This document shows positions 35,855 to 45,181 of a DNA stretch of 64,000 nt, in pieces. Numbering within the stretch: the first letter of the stretch is position 1; each line of letters begins with the position of its first letter. The position numbers and the translations under genes are program-made. The notes below the pieces were generated by a model. That model was not told the DNA's origin and did not search any database. It saw only the letters and a program-made list of their open reading frames with translations. The DNA is from an uncultured Marinoscillum sp. (GTDB lineage: Bacteria; Bacteroidota; Bacteroidia; Cytophagales; MED-G16): contig CABZXU010000005.1 in NCBI GenBank assembly GCA_902529805.1, forward strand, positions 1 to 64,000, in the 5' to 3' direction.

Positions 35855-36613
35855 TTGCATAAAACATCAGTAAAATCTTTATTTGATATTAAAAAAAGTA
35901 TCCATTTAAAAGAATGTTCTTCTACAAATGATTTTTTGATTAATTTAAACTCAAATTCAACTTGTAAAGAGGGAATGCTTGTTAGTGCTGATTTTCAAAC
36001 AAATGGAAGAGGACAAAGAAATAATAAGTGGACCTCAGAGAAAAATGCTAACCTTACATTTTCATTATTGATTGAACCTAAATTACAAATATCTTATCAA
36101 TTCTATTTAAATATCATATCTTCATTAACAATACATGAAGTTTTATTTTCCATTCTTGGAACAAACATTAAAATTAAATGGCCTAATGATATTTATTATA
36201 AAAATAAAAAAGTTGCTGGTATACTAGTTGAAAATATCATAAAAAATAAAAAAATTCAAAAATCAATTATTGGATTCGGTGTAAATGTAAATCAAGTAGA
36301 ATTTCCTATTTCAAATGCTATATCAATTTTTAATGTAAAACTTACTAAATCAAGTAAAAATGAAATATTGAAATCTATTTTAATTGAATTTGAGAAAAAT
36401 TATAATCTATTAAAAAATAAAAAACATGAAACTTTATTTTCAAATTATAGTAAAAGATTATTTATGTTAAATAAAACTGTGATTTCTAGAGAAAATAAAA
36501 ATCATATTGGTATTTTAAAAGGAATAACTAAATTTGGAAAATTATTAATTAAAGTAAATGATGATTATAAAGAATTTTCAGTCGGTGATTTTCACATAAA
36601 TAATAAATTATAA
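35855..36613 (+). CDS. birA: Biotin--[acetyl-CoA-carboxylase] ligase
   Basis: A 252-residue monofunctional biotin ligase with ECSSTNDFL, the ATP/biotin loop [29 protein letters not shown] and a short C-terminal SH3-like cap. There is no N-terminal DNA-binding domain, so it should not repress transcription. The start is TTG at 35855; no ATG lies near. It activates biotin and attaches it to BCCP. ahcY follows after 2 bases. Confidence 0.92.
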   Translation: MHKTSVKSLFDIKKSIHLKECSSTNDFLINLNSNSTCKEGMLVSADFQTNGRGQRNNKWTSEKNANLTFSLLIEPKLQISYQFYLNIISSLTIHEVLFSILGTNIKIKWPNDIYYKNKKVAGILVENIIKNKKIQKSIIGFGVNVNQVEFPISNAISIFNVKLTKSSKNEILKSILIEFEKNYNLLKNKKHETLFSNYSKRLFMLNKTVISRENKNHIGILKGITKFGKLLIKVNDDYKEFSVGDFHINNKL

Positions 36614-36615
36614 TT

Positions 36616-37929
36616 ATGGATAAAATATTAAGTAAAGTTGAGTATAAAGTTAAAGATCTTAGTCTTTCAGATTGGGGTAGAAAAGAAATTAAATTAGCCG
36701 AAGCTGAGATGCCTGGTTTGATGAGTTTAAGAAAGGATTATTCTAAAGAGAAACCTTTAAAAGGAGCAAGAATTGCGGGTTGTCTTCACATGACAATTCA
36801 AACCGCTGTTTTAATTGAAACACTTATTGATCTAGGAGCTGAAGTGTCATGGTCTTCATGTAATATTTTTTCAACTCAAGATCATGCGGCAGCTGCTATA
36901 GCTAAAGAAAATATTTCAGTTTTTGCTTGGAAAGGCATGAGTGAAGATGAATTTGATTGGTGTATTGAGAAAACATTATATTCATTCAAAGATAATAAGC
37001 CTTTAAATATGATATTAGATGATGGGGGAGATTTAACCAATATGGTCTTAGATAGATTTCCAAAGTTAGTTGATGATATCAAAGGAATATCTGAAGAAAC
37101 AACCACAGGTGTTGCAAGATTATATGAAAGAGTTAATGATGGTAAATTACCTATGCCAGCCATTAATATTAATGATTCTGTTACAAAATCAAAGTTTGAT
37201 AATAAGTATGGTTGCAAGGAGTCTCTTGTTGATGCAATTAGAAGAGCAACTGATGTTATGCTCGCTGGTAAGGTTGCAGTTGTTGCGGGTTACGGGGATG
37301 TTGGTAAAGGATCAGCAGCATCATTAAGAGGTGCAGGAGTAAGGGTAATTGTTTCTGAAATTGACCCAATTTGTGCATTACAAGCTGCAATGGATGGTTT
37401 TGAGGTAAAGAGAATTTCTAATGTTATTCATGAAGCTAACATCATTGTAACAGCTACAGGAAACAAGGATATTATAAATAAATCTCACTTTACAGCTATG
37501 CGTGATAAGGCAATAGTTTGTAATATTGGACATTTTGATAATGAAATTGACATGAATTGGTTGGATAAAAACTATGGTAATAAAAAAGTTGAAATAAAAC
37601 CTCAAGTGGATTTATATAACCTTAATGGAAAAGAAATTATTGTTTTAGCAGAAGGTAGATTAGTCAACTTGGGCTGTGCGACTGGTCATCCTTCCTTTGT
37701 AATGTCAAATTCTTTTACCAACCAGGTACTAGCTCAGATTGAGTTATGGAAAAACTTCAAAAATTATGAAAATAAGGTTTATATGTTACCAAAGCATTTA
37801 GATGAAAAAGTTGCTAGACTTCATTTAGATAAAATTGATGTTGAACTAGAAACCTTAAGCGAAGATCAAGCTAAATATATTGGTATAAATAAAAATGGAC
37901 CTTATAAGCCTGATTATTACAGATATTAA
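36616..37929 (+). CDS. ahcY: Adenosylhomocysteinase
   Basis: A 437-residue protein with [33 protein letters not shown], the Lys/Asp-containing [17 protein letters not shown]-binding [15 protein letters not shown] near residue 224, and the C-terminal KPDYYRY. It splits S-adenosylhomocysteine to adenosine and homocysteine in the activated methyl cycle. It is one of the longest genes of the birA to nadD run and appears intact. Confidence 0.97.
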   Translation: MDKILSKVEYKVKDLSLSDWGRKEIKLAEAEMPGLMSLRKDYSKEKPLKGARIAGCLHMTIQTAVLIETLIDLGAEVSWSSCNIFSTQDHAAAAIAKENISVFAWKGMSEDEFDWCIEKTLYSFKDNKPLNMILDDGGDLTNMVLDRFPKLVDDIKGISEETTTGVARLYERVNDGKLPMPAININDSVTKSKFDNKYGCKESLVDAIRRATDVMLAGKVAVVAGYGDVGKGSAASLRGAGVRVIVSEIDPICALQAAMDGFEVKRISNVIHEANIIVTATGNKDIINKSHFTAMRDKAIVCNIGHFDNEIDMNWLDKNYGNKKVEIKPQVDLYNLNGKEIIVLAEGRLVNLGCATGHPSFVMSNSFTNQVLAQIELWKNFKNYENKVYMLPKHLDEKVARLHLDKIDVELETLSEDQAKYIGINKNGPYKPDYYRY

Positions 37930-37978
37930 ATTTTAAATCATTTAATTTTATTAATCTAATATTTTCTATTTTAGTAAT

Positions 37979-38548
37979 ATGTTAAATGGAAAAGTTATTA
38001 TTATTTCTGCACCTTCTGGAGCAGGAAAATCAACGATTGTTAATTTTTTAATTAAAGAATTTAAAAACTTATCATTTTCAATTTCAGTTACTACTAGAAA
38101 AATTAGAAAAGATGAAAAAGATAGCAAAGATTATTACTTTGTTTCTAAAAATGAGTTTCAAGAATTAATTCTTGATAATAAATTAATAGAATGGGAGGAA
38201 GTGTATAGTGGTGATTTTAAAGGCACCCTAAAGTCTGAAATTGAATCAATTGTTTCAAAAAAAAGAAATATAATTTTTGATGTTGATGTAAAAGGTGGAT
38301 TGAGTTTAAAAAAATATTTCGGAGAATCTGGATTATCTATTTTTATAAATGTTTCAAGCATTAATACTCTTAAGGAAAGGTTAATAAATAGAGGAACTGA
38401 ATCAGATGAAGATATTAAGGAAAGATTAATTAAAGCTGAAAAAGAATTTTTATTAAAAAATAAATTTGATGTTATTGTAGAAAACGATGATCTATCTAAT
38501 ACTTTTCAAAATTTAAAAAATATTGTTCAAAAGTTTATAAATAATTAA
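37979..38548 (+). CDS. gmk: Guanylate kinase
   Basis: A 189-residue P-loop kinase: SAPSGAGKST at 10-19, ISVTTRKIRKDEKDSKDYYF (GMP-binding), EWEEVYSG, and FDVDVKGGLSLKK. It converts GMP to GDP. It precedes nadD by 2 bases. Confidence 0.96.
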   Translation: MLNGKVIIISAPSGAGKSTIVNFLIKEFKNLSFSISVTTRKIRKDEKDSKDYYFVSKNEFQELILDNKLIEWEEVYSGDFKGTLKSEIESIVSKKRNIIFDVDVKGGLSLKKYFGESGLSIFINVSSINTLKERLINRGTESDEDIKERLIKAEKEFLLKNKFDVIVENDDLSNTFQNLKNIVQKFINN

Positions 38549-38550
38549 AT

Positions 38551-39117
38551 ATGGAAATAGGACTTTTTTTTGGAACATTTAATCCTATTCATAATGGACA
38601 TTTATTAATAGCTAAAAAAGCTATATATAAATTAAAATTAGATCAGGTTTGGTTTGTATTGTCTCCATTGAGTCCATTTAAAGAAAATAAAAAAATATTA
38701 GATAAAAGTGAAAGAGCAGAATTAATAGATATTGCATTATCTAAAGAAAAAAAAATGTACTTATGTAAAGAGGAATTTAAAATGAACCCCCCAAACTATA
38801 CAATTGACACTCTTGATTTTTTAAAAAAAAAATATCCAGATTTTATATTTAAGTTACTTCTTGGTGAAGATAATTTTTTAAAAATTAAATTTTGGAAAAA
38901 TTATTCTAGAATATTAAAAAATTATGAAATTATAATTTATCCTAGAAATAATTCAAAATCAAAATTCAGTATTAATAGGACTATAAAATTAGATGATGAA
39001 TTAATAGATATTTCATCATCAAAAATTAGACAGAATATAAAATTAGGAATATCTATAAGAAAATATGTTCCTTCAAAAATTAATGAATTAATAAAGGATA
39101 AAAGCTATTATTTATAA
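38551..39117 (+). CDS. nadD: Nicotinate-nucleotide adenylyltransferase NadD
   Basis: A 188-residue nucleotidyltransferase with GTFNPIHNGH at 8-17 (the HxGH motif), NPPNYTIDTLDFLKKKYP, LLLGEDNF... (LIGAD-like) and the C-terminal ISSSKIRQ. It makes deamido-NAD in NAD synthesis. It converges on frr with a gap of 3 bases. Confidence 0.95.
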   Translation: MEIGLFFGTFNPIHNGHLLIAKKAIYKLKLDQVWFVLSPLSPFKENKKILDKSERAELIDIALSKEKKMYLCKEEFKMNPPNYTIDTLDFLKKKYPDFIFKLLLGEDNFLKIKFWKNYSRILKNYEIIIYPRNNSKSKFSINRTIKLDDELIDISSSKIRQNIKLGISIRKYVPSKINELIKDKSYYL

Positions 39118-39120
39118 AAA

Positions 39121-39681
39121 TTATACAGTTATAATCTCTTTCTCTTTAGTATCAATTAAACTGTCAATTTTATTAATAAATGAATTAGTAATTTCTTGAA
39201 TTTCATTTTCTCCAGATCTAATTGAATCTTCAGATAATCCTTCATCATTTAATTTTTTTATAGAATCATTAGATTCTTTTCTGATATTTCTAATGCTTAT
39301 TTTACATTTTTCTCCCTCATTTTTTACTTGTTTTACCAATATGAGACGCCTTTCTTCAGTTAAAGGGGGTATATTAATAATTATATTTTCACTATCATTT
39401 TGAGCATTTAGACCCATGTCGCTGTTCATTATTGATTTTTCTATTTCTGGTATTATATTTTTGTCCCATGGTTTAATCATTATAGTTTTAGGGTCAGGTG
39501 TCGTTATAGATGCTATTTGATTAATTGGTGTCATGTTACCATAATAATCAACTGATATATTATTTAAAATATTTGGATTAGCTTTTCCGGCTCTGATGGT
39601 GGAAAGCTCTTTATTCATAAATTCTATAGATTTATCCATTGTTTTTTTTGTCTTTTCTAAAATATTATTTATTTCTTCCAT
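39121..39681 (-). CDS. frr: Ribosome recycling factor
   Basis: A 186-residue protein, the normal length for RRF. It has STIRAGKANPNILNNISVDYYG, a TTPDPKTIMIKPWDKN segment, NIPPLTEERR and IRSGENEIQEITNSFI at the C-terminus. With EF-G it splits post-termination ribosomes. It follows pyrH by 2 bases, a common pyrH-frr pairing. Confidence 0.97.
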   Translation of the reverse strand: MEEINNILEKTKKTMDKSIEFMNKELSTIRAGKANPNILNNISVDYYGNMTPINQIASITTPDPKTIMIKPWDKNIIPEIEKSIMNSDMGLNAQNDSENIIINIPPLTEERRLILVKQVKNEGEKCKISIRNIRKESNDSIKKLNDEGLSEDSIRSGENEIQEITNSFINKIDSLIDTKEKEIITV

Positions 39682-39683
39682 AA

Positions 39684-40388
39684 TTAATATACTAATGTTC
39701 CAATTTTTTCTCCTTCAATTATGGATTTTAGATTATTTGGTTTATTCATATCAAAAACAATTATTGGTAATTTGTTTTCTTTACACAAGGTAAAGGCTGT
39801 CATATCCATAATGCCAAGATTATTTTTATAGACATCATCAAAACTTATTTCTTTAAATTTTTTTGCATTTTTGTCTTTTTCAGGATCAGATGAATATATA
39901 CCGTCAACTCTAGTTCCTTTTAAAACTACGTTAGCTTCTATTTCAATAGCTCTTAAACTGGCTGTTGAGTCTGTGGTGAAGTAAGGTTTTCCTAATCCTG
40001 CTCCAAAAATTACAATTCTGTTTTTTTCTAAGTGCCTTATAGCTCTTCTTCTAATAAAGGGCTCACATACTTGATCAATATTAAATCCAGACATTAGTCT
40101 TGTATCGCATCCAATTTTTTCTAATTGACTTTGTAATGCCATACAATTAATTAATGTAGCTAGCATTCCCATATAATCTCCTTGAACTCTTTCTATTCCA
40201 CTTTTTTCTGCTTCAATCCCTCTAAAAATATTTCCTCCACCAATAACTATTGCAATTTCTACTCCTTTATTCTTTATTTCTTTTATTTCTTTAGAATAAC
40301 TTTCTAATCTTACAGGATCAATTCCAAAATTCTTAGTTCCCATTAATGCTTCTCCGCTAACTTTTAATAGAACTCTTTTAAACTTCAT
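39684..40388 (-). CDS. pyrH: UMP kinase
   Basis: The ATG at 40388 gives MKFKRVLLKVSGEAL and 234 residues; an upstream frame extension lacks support. Motifs are KVSGEALMG, VIGGGNIFRG, GTRVDGIYSSDPEKD and the C-terminal SIIEGEKIGTLV. It phosphorylates UMP and is the only such enzyme in most bacteria. A TATATTTG box on the same strand (40407-40414) may be its -7 element, with no clear -33 partner. Confidence 0.96.
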   Translation of the reverse strand: MKFKRVLLKVSGEALMGTKNFGIDPVRLESYSKEIKEIKNKGVEIAIVIGGGNIFRGIEAEKSGIERVQGDYMGMLATLINCMALQSQLEKIGCDTRLMSGFNIDQVCEPFIRRRAIRHLEKNRIVIFGAGLGKPYFTTDSTASLRAIEIEANVVLKGTRVDGIYSSDPEKDKNAKKFKEISFDDVYKNNLGIMDMTAFTLCKENKLPIIVFDMNKPNNLKSIIEGEKIGTLVY

Positions 40389-40478
40389 AATTAAGGAATT
40401 TTGACACAAATATAATATTTCAATTTTGATGTATATCTAAATAAATAAAAAATGATTAAAATAATATATTTGTGAAAA

Positions 40479-40509
40479 TTTGAATAAAATAAAAAAGGTT
40501 ATATTTTTG
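40479..40509 (+). promoter_or_regulatory. Promoter for tRNA-Tyr-Gly-Thr-tuf
   Basis: TTTG at 40479-40482 and TATTTTTG at 40502-40509 match the Bacteroidota -33 and -7 elements with a 19-base spacer. The first tRNA begins about 59 bases further on. The same spacing recurs before rpsL and rplC. Confidence 0.75.
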
Positions 40510-40567
40510 CAGACCTTTGAGCTTCTATATATCAAAAAAAAAGGTATTCTTTTTTATTATTACATAG

Positions 40568-40650
40568 GGGGGGATACCAAAGCGGCCAACTGGGGCAGAC
40601 TGTAAATCTGTTGACTTATGTCTTCGCAGGTTCGAATCCTGCTCCCCCCA
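40568..40650 (+). tRNA. tRNA-Tyr (GTA)
   Basis: The acceptor GGGGGGA pairs with TCCCCCC, the anticodon loop CTGTAAA reads GTA, there is a long variable arm as in bacterial class II tRNA-Tyr, and the T arm is GCAGG-TTCGAAT-CCTGC. CCA is not encoded. Confidence 0.95.
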
Positions 40651-40666
40651 CTTAAGATGTATATAA

Positions 40667-40739
40667 GCGGGCGTAGCTCAGTTGGTAGAGCGACAGCCTT
40701 CCAAGCTGTAGGTCGCGGGTTCGAGTCTCGTCGCCCGCT
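40667..40739 (+). tRNA. tRNA-Gly (TCC)
   Basis: The acceptor GCGGGCG pairs with CGCCCGC, the anticodon loop CTTCCAA reads TCC, the D arm is GCTCAGTTGGTAGAGC and the T loop TTCGAGT. CCA is not encoded. Confidence 0.96.
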
Positions 40740-40747
40740 CTTTATAG

Positions 40748-40819
<72 letters not shown>

Positions 40820-40889
40820 CTGGAAAAGATAGTTTAAATAATTGAAAAATTATTTTATTGAATTAAATTTGTATTAAAAATTAAAAATT

Positions 40890-42077
40890 ATGGCTAAAGA
40901 AACATTTGATAGATCAAAACCTCATGTTAATATTGGAACTGTAGGTCATGTTGATCACGGAAAAACAACTTTGACTGCTGCTATTACCAAAGTATTGGCT
41001 GATAAGGGATTAGCAGAGAAAAAGGATTTTGAACAAATTGATAATGCTCCAGAAGAAAAAGAAAGGGGTATTACAATTAATACTGCTCATGTTGAGTATG
41101 AAACTGAAAATCGCCATTATGCTCATGTTGATTGCCCTGGGCATGCTGATTATGTTAAAAATATGGTAACGGGTGCTGCTCAAATGGATGGTGCTATTTT
41201 GGTTGTTGCAGGAACTGACGGTCCTATGCCTCAAACAAGAGAACATATTCTGTTAGCACGACAGGTTGGAGTACCTGCATTAGTAGTATTTATTAATAAG
41301 GTTGACCTAGTTGATGATGCTGAGTTATTAGAACTTGTTGAAATGGAAGTAAGAGAATTACTTACTTTTTACGAATTTCCAGGTGATGATATTCCAATAG
41401 TACAAGGTTCAGCTCTTGGCGCTTTAAATGGAGAAGAAAAATGGGTTGAAAAAATTATGGAACTTATGAAGTCTGTAGACGAATATATTCCACAACCTGA
41501 AAGAGAAACAGATAAAGATTTTCTTATGCCTGTTGAAGATGTTTTTTCTATAACTGGTAGAGGAACTGTTGCTACAGGTAGAATTGAAAGAGGTACTATT
41601 AATACCGGAGATCCTGTTGATATTATTGGAATGGGGGCTAAAGACTTAAAGTCTACAATTACTGGTGTAGAAATGTTTAGAAAAATTCTTGCAAAAGGTG
41701 AGGCTGGTGATAATGCTGGCATGTTATTACGTGGAATTGAAAAAGAAGATATTAAAAGAGGTATGATAATTTGTAAGCCTGGATCTGTGACACCACACTC
41801 TCACTTTAAAGCTGAAGTATATGTATTGTCTAAAGAAGAAGGTGGAAGACATACACCATTTTTTAAGAAATATAGACCTCAATTCTATTTAAGAACTACC
41901 GATGTAACTGGAGAAATTTCTCTTCCTGCAAAAGTAGAAATGGTTATGCCAGGTGACAATGTTACTATTGAAGTAAAATTGATTAATAGAGTAGCTTTAG
42001 AAAAAGGTCTTAGATTTGCTATTCGAGAAGGAGGAAGAACTGTTGGGGCTGGACAAGTAACGGAAATATTAGATTAA
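40890..42077 (+). CDS. tuf: Elongation factor Tu
   Basis: A 395-residue translational GTPase: G1 GHVDHGKTT at 19-27, switch I with [14 protein letters not shown]3 DCPGHADY, G4 NKVD, and domain 2 and 3 motifs such as [12 protein letters not shown] and a closing [12 protein letters not shown]. It brings aminoacyl-tRNA to the ribosome. It lies between tRNA genes and is probably cotranscribed with the upstream ones. Only this copy is in the window. Confidence 0.98.
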   Translation: MAKETFDRSKPHVNIGTVGHVDHGKTTLTAAITKVLADKGLAEKKDFEQIDNAPEEKERGITINTAHVEYETENRHYAHVDCPGHADYVKNMVTGAAQMDGAILVVAGTDGPMPQTREHILLARQVGVPALVVFINKVDLVDDAELLELVEMEVRELLTFYEFPGDDIPIVQGSALGALNGEEKWVEKIMELMKSVDEYIPQPERETDKDFLMPVEDVFSITGRGTVATGRIERGTINTGDPVDIIGMGAKDLKSTITGVEMFRKILAKGEAGDNAGMLLRGIEKEDIKRGMIICKPGSVTPHSHFKAEVYVLSKEEGGRHTPFFKKYRPQFYLRTTDVTGEISLPAKVEMVMPGDNVTIEVKLINRVALEKGLRFAIREGGRTVGAGQVTEILD

Positions 42078-42093
42078 TATTTTTTGTATATTT

Positions 42094-42134
42094 TTTAGAG
42101 CAATTGTTTGTAATATACAAACAATTGCTCTAAA
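42094..42134 (+). terminator. Long perfect hairpin between tuf and tRNA-Trp (possible terminator)
   Basis: Bases 42094-42112 and 42116-42134 are perfect inverted repeats (19-bp stem, arm begins TTTAGAGCAATTG) with a 3-base loop. It follows tuf by 16 bases, which suits a terminator, but the usual downstream T run is missing and T-rich sequence lies upstream instead. The element also contains promoter boxes, so it may not act as a simple terminator. Confidence 0.55.
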
Positions 42135-42138
42135 TTTG
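42107..42138 (+). promoter_or_regulatory. Promoter for tRNA-Trp-secE-nusG
   Basis: TTTG at 42107-42110 and TAAATTTG at 42131-42138, spaced by 20 bases, match the Bacteroidota promoter. The boxes lie within the arms of the hairpin at 42094-42134. tRNA-Trp begins 31 bases later. Confidence 0.6.
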
Positions 42139-42168
42139 CAGGTCATTTGACCTTCATTTGTTCTTTAA

Positions 42169-42241
42169 ACGGGTGTAGCTCAATTGGTAGAGTAGCGGTC
42201 TCCAAAACCGTTGGCTGGGAGTTCGAGTCTCTCCACCCGTG
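42169..42241 (+). tRNA. tRNA-Trp (CCA)
   Basis: The acceptor ACGGGTG pairs with CACCCGT, the anticodon loop CTCCAAA reads CCA, the D arm is GCTCAATTGGTAGAGT and the T arm GGGAG-TTCGAGT-CTCTC. The discriminator is G and the 3' CCA is not encoded. Confidence 0.96.
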
Positions 42242-42270
42242 CAAACGGGAGTTAAATTATTTTTTTGATT

Positions 42271-42462
42271 ATGATAAATTTGATAAATTATCTTACCCAG
42301 TCTTACGAAGAAATGATTCATAAAGTATCTTGGCCAAGTTTAAATAGTTTACAGAATAGTTCAATATTGGTTTTAGTAGCCTCTTTAATTTTCGCAATTT
42401 TTATTGGATTAATTGATTTGGGTTTTGAAAATTTAATGTCAGTTTTTTATAAATCCTTTTAA
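42271..42462 (+). CDS. secE: Preprotein translocase subunit SecE
   Basis: The ATG at 42271 gives a 63-residue protein; a TTG two codons earlier is less likely. It has the amphipathic helix and conserved YEEMIHKVSWPS segment followed by one membrane helix (about 28-50), the minimal SecE form. SecE clamps the SecY channel. It precedes nusG by 8 bases, as in most bacteria. Confidence 0.93.
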   Translation: MINLINYLTQSYEEMIHKVSWPSLNSLQNSSILVLVASLIFAIFIGLIDLGFENLMSVFYKSF

Positions 42463-42470
42463 TTATTAAT

Positions 42471-43022
42471 ATGAGTGTAAAATGGTACGTTATAAGGGCT
42501 ATAAGTGGCAAAGAAAATAAAATCAAAACGTATTTGGAAAAAGAAATTATCAGAAAAAAACTTGAAAAATTTATTCCTGACGTTTTAATTCCTAATGAAA
42601 AAATATATGTTATGAGAGATGGTAAAAAGAAAATTAAGGAGAGAAACTATTTCCCTGGATATGTTTTAGTTTCTGCAGATTTTTCTCATGGCGAAGTACA
42701 ACATTTAATTAACAACATACCCGGAGTTATTGGATTTCTTGGTTCAGGTAAAGGAGCTTCTAAAATTCCTATTCCATTACGTGAAGATGAGATAAATAGA
42801 ATTTTTGGAAAAGTAGATGAGTCTAAAATGGACGAAGCTTCATCTTTAACATCTTTTGTGATTGGTGAAGGTGTAAAAGTTATGGACGGTCCTTTTAATG
42901 GATTTACTGGGAATATTTCAGAAATATTTGAAGAAAGAAAAAAAATTAATGTTACTGTCAAAATTTTTGGAAGAAATACACCGGTTGAGTTAAATTATTA
43001 TCAGGTTGAAAAAATAAATTAG
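42471..43022 (+). CDS. nusG: Transcription termination/antitermination factor NusG
   Basis: A 183-residue protein with the NGN domain (KWYVIRAISGKENKIKTYLE, RNYFPGYVLV, NNIPGVIGFLG) and a C-terminal KOW domain (IGEGVKVMDGPFNGFTGNIS). It binds RNA polymerase and links it to Rho or the ribosome. The stop TAG ends at 43022 and rplK begins at 43023. Confidence 0.97.
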   Translation: MSVKWYVIRAISGKENKIKTYLEKEIIRKKLEKFIPDVLIPNEKIYVMRDGKKKIKERNYFPGYVLVSADFSHGEVQHLINNIPGVIGFLGSGKGASKIPIPLREDEINRIFGKVDESKMDEASSLTSFVIGEGVKVMDGPFNGFTGNISEIFEERKKINVTVKIFGRNTPVELNYYQVEKIN

Positions 43023-43463
43023 ATGGCTAAACAAATTGATACATATCTTAAGTTACAAATCAGAGGTGGGCAGGCGAATCCTTCTCCTCCTGTTGGACCT
43101 GCTTTAGGAAGTAAAGGTTTGAATATTATGGAATTTTGCAATCAATTTAATGCTAGAAGTGAAGATAAAAAAGGTCAAGTATTACCTGTTTTAATTACAA
43201 TATATAAGGATAAATCTTTTGATTTTGTTATCAAAACACCGCCTGCATCTGTATTAATTCTTGAAGCTGCTAATAAAAAGAAAGGATCAGATCAATCTAA
43301 TATTAATAAGATTGGATCAATAACTTGGGACCAAGTTAAATCTATCGCTGAGACCAAAATGAAAGATTTAAATTCATTTAAAATTGAATCAGCAATGAAG
43401 ATGGTTGCTGGAACAGCAAGGAGTATGGGAGTTAAAGTTAAAGGCGACTTTCCAATTAATTAA
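43023..43463 (+). CDS. rplK: 50S ribosomal protein L11
   Basis: 146 residues, with the N-terminal [35 protein letters not shown] and the C-terminal rRNA-binding [13 protein letters not shown]11 forms the GTPase-associated stalk base. It starts directly at the nusG stop. Confidence 0.97.
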   Translation: MAKQIDTYLKLQIRGGQANPSPPVGPALGSKGLNIMEFCNQFNARSEDKKGQVLPVLITIYKDKSFDFVIKTPPASVLILEAANKKKGSDQSNINKIGSITWDQVKSIAETKMKDLNSFKIESAMKMVAGTARSMGVKVKGDFPIN

Positions 43464-43476
43464 ATTAATTAAGAAA

Positions 43477-44175
43477 ATGAGTAGGATATCAAAAAATATT
43501 AAAAAAGGATTAGATAGATATAAAATTGATGATTTTCATTCACTTAAAAATGCTTCTGAATTGATCAAGGAAATTTCATTTTCAAAATTTGATGCATCAG
43601 TTGATATGGATATTAGACTTGGTGTAGATCCAAAAAAAGCAGATCAGATGGTAAGAGGAGTTGTTGTATTACCACATGGTACTGGTAAAAAGAATAAAGT
43701 TTTGATTTTATGTAATCCAGATAAAGAGAAAGAAGCTAAAGATTCAGGCGCTGACTTAGTTGGGTTAGATGAATACATTAAAAAAATTGAAGGAGGTTGG
43801 ACTGACTTTGATATAATTATAACTCAGCCATCTTTGATGCCAAGCTTAGGTAAGCTTGGAAAAATTCTAGGCCCAAGAGGTTTAATGCCTAATCCTAAAT
43901 CTGGAACTGTAACTGATGACCTTGCTAAAGCAATTAAAGAAGTTAAAGGTGGAAAAATTGATTTTAAAGTTGATAAAAGTGGAATTATTCATTCTTCTAT
44001 AGGTAAGGTATCGTTTTCTCCTATTAAAATTGAAGAAAATGCTTCTAAATTAATTGATTCTATCCTTAAGTTAAAACCTGCTTCAACAAAGGGTATTTAC
44101 TTTAAAAGTATTTCGATTTCAAGTACTATGAGTAGTTCTATTAAAATTGATAAATCAATAGTAAATAATCTATAA
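43477..44175 (+). CDS. rplA: 50S ribosomal protein L1
   Basis: The ATG at 43477 gives [15 protein letters not shown] and 232 residues; the longer frame would overlap rplK by 59 bases and has no L1 homology. The core includes [28 protein letters not shown] and [16 protein letters not shown]1 builds the E-site stalk and in E. coli represses its own operon. Confidence 0.97.
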   Translation: MSRISKNIKKGLDRYKIDDFHSLKNASELIKEISFSKFDASVDMDIRLGVDPKKADQMVRGVVVLPHGTGKKNKVLILCNPDKEKEAKDSGADLVGLDEYIKKIEGGWTDFDIIITQPSLMPSLGKLGKILGPRGLMPNPKSGTVTDDLAKAIKEVKGGKIDFKVDKSGIIHSSIGKVSFSPIKIEENASKLIDSILKLKPASTKGIYFKSISISSTMSSSIKIDKSIVNNL

Positions 44176-44176
44176 T

Positions 44177-44713
44177 ATGAAAAAAGAAGATAAACTAGAG
44201 TTAGTTGAAAACTTATCAAAAAAATTTGATATTAATAATATATTCTATATTACAGATGCTTCAGGTCTTTCAGTTTCTCAAGTAAATCAATTTAGAGAAA
44301 AATGTTTTAAAAAAAATATTGAATACAAAGTTGTTAAAAACTCATTTATTAAAAAAGCTTTAGAAAATAATGAAAATGATTTTTCTCCATTGATTAATAA
44401 AGATGTGCTTTCTGGATTTTCTGGTATACTTTTTTCTAAGGTAAGCCCTAGTGAACCAGCTAAAATCTTGAAAGACTTTAGAAAAATTACTGGTGAAGAT
44501 TATTTAAAGTTAAAAGCAGCTTCTATTGATTTGGAATTTTATATAGGAGATGAAAACTTAAATTCCTTAAGTAAGTTAAAGAGCAAAAATGAGTTGATTG
44601 GTAATATAATTATGTTATTAAAATCACCAATCAAAAACATTATAAGCTCTTTAAAAAGTGCAGAAAATAAACTTTATGGAGTTATTAAAAAATTAGAAGA
44701 AAAAAACAATTAA
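44177..44713 (+). CDS. rplJ: 50S ribosomal protein L10
   Basis: 178 residues, with the N-terminal KKEDKLELVENLSKKF, YKVVKNSFIKKAL in the rRNA-binding domain, and a C-terminal helix that binds L7/L12. It starts one base after the rplA stop. Confidence 0.96.
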   Translation: MKKEDKLELVENLSKKFDINNIFYITDASGLSVSQVNQFREKCFKKNIEYKVVKNSFIKKALENNENDFSPLINKDVLSGFSGILFSKVSPSEPAKILKDFRKITGEDYLKLKAASIDLEFYIGDENLNSLSKLKSKNELIGNIIMLLKSPIKNIISSLKSAENKLYGVIKKLEEKNN

Positions 44714-44732
44714 AAACTAAAATTATAATAAA

Positions 44733-45116
44733 ATGGCAGATATAAAATCGTTAGCTGAAAAGCTTGTTAATTTATCAGTAAAAGATGTGAATGAATTAGC
44801 AAATATTTTGAAAGATGAACATGGTATTGAACCTGCAGCTGCAGCTGTAGTTTCAACAGCATCCTCATCTGGAGGTTCCGCCTCTTCTGAAGTAACTGAG
44901 GAAAAGTCAAATTTTGATATAATATTAAAATCGGCTGGAGCTTCTAAATTAGCAATTGTAAAACTTGTAAAAGAAATTTCTGGTTTAGGGTTGAAAGATG
45001 CTAAAGACTTAGTGGATGCTGCTCCAAAAGCAGTTAAAGAAGGTGTTGCTAAAGATGAAGCAGAAACAGCAAAGAAACAATTAGAGGACGCTGGTGCAGA
45101 AGTTGAGCTAAAATAA
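44733..45116 (+). CDS. rplL: 50S ribosomal protein L7/L12
   Basis: 127 residues, with the dimerising N domain, an Ala/Ser hinge ([18 protein letters not shown]), and the factor-binding C domain with [20 protein letters not shown]. It is present as several copies on the ribosome stalk. No attenuator is visible in the 65-base gap before rpoB. Confidence 0.97.
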   Translation: MADIKSLAEKLVNLSVKDVNELANILKDEHGIEPAAAAVVSTASSSGGSASSEVTEEKSNFDIILKSAGASKLAIVKLVKEISGLGLKDAKDLVDAAPKAVKEGVAKDEAETAKKQLEDAGAEVELK

Positions 45117-45181
45117 TAGCTTAGTTGTTTTTTTTATGAACTAATATTTTTTGAATTAATTAGGTTTAAATATATATACTT

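Noticed and set aside
45117-45181. Attenuator between rplL and rpoB
   Set aside because: The gap has a T run but no stable stem.
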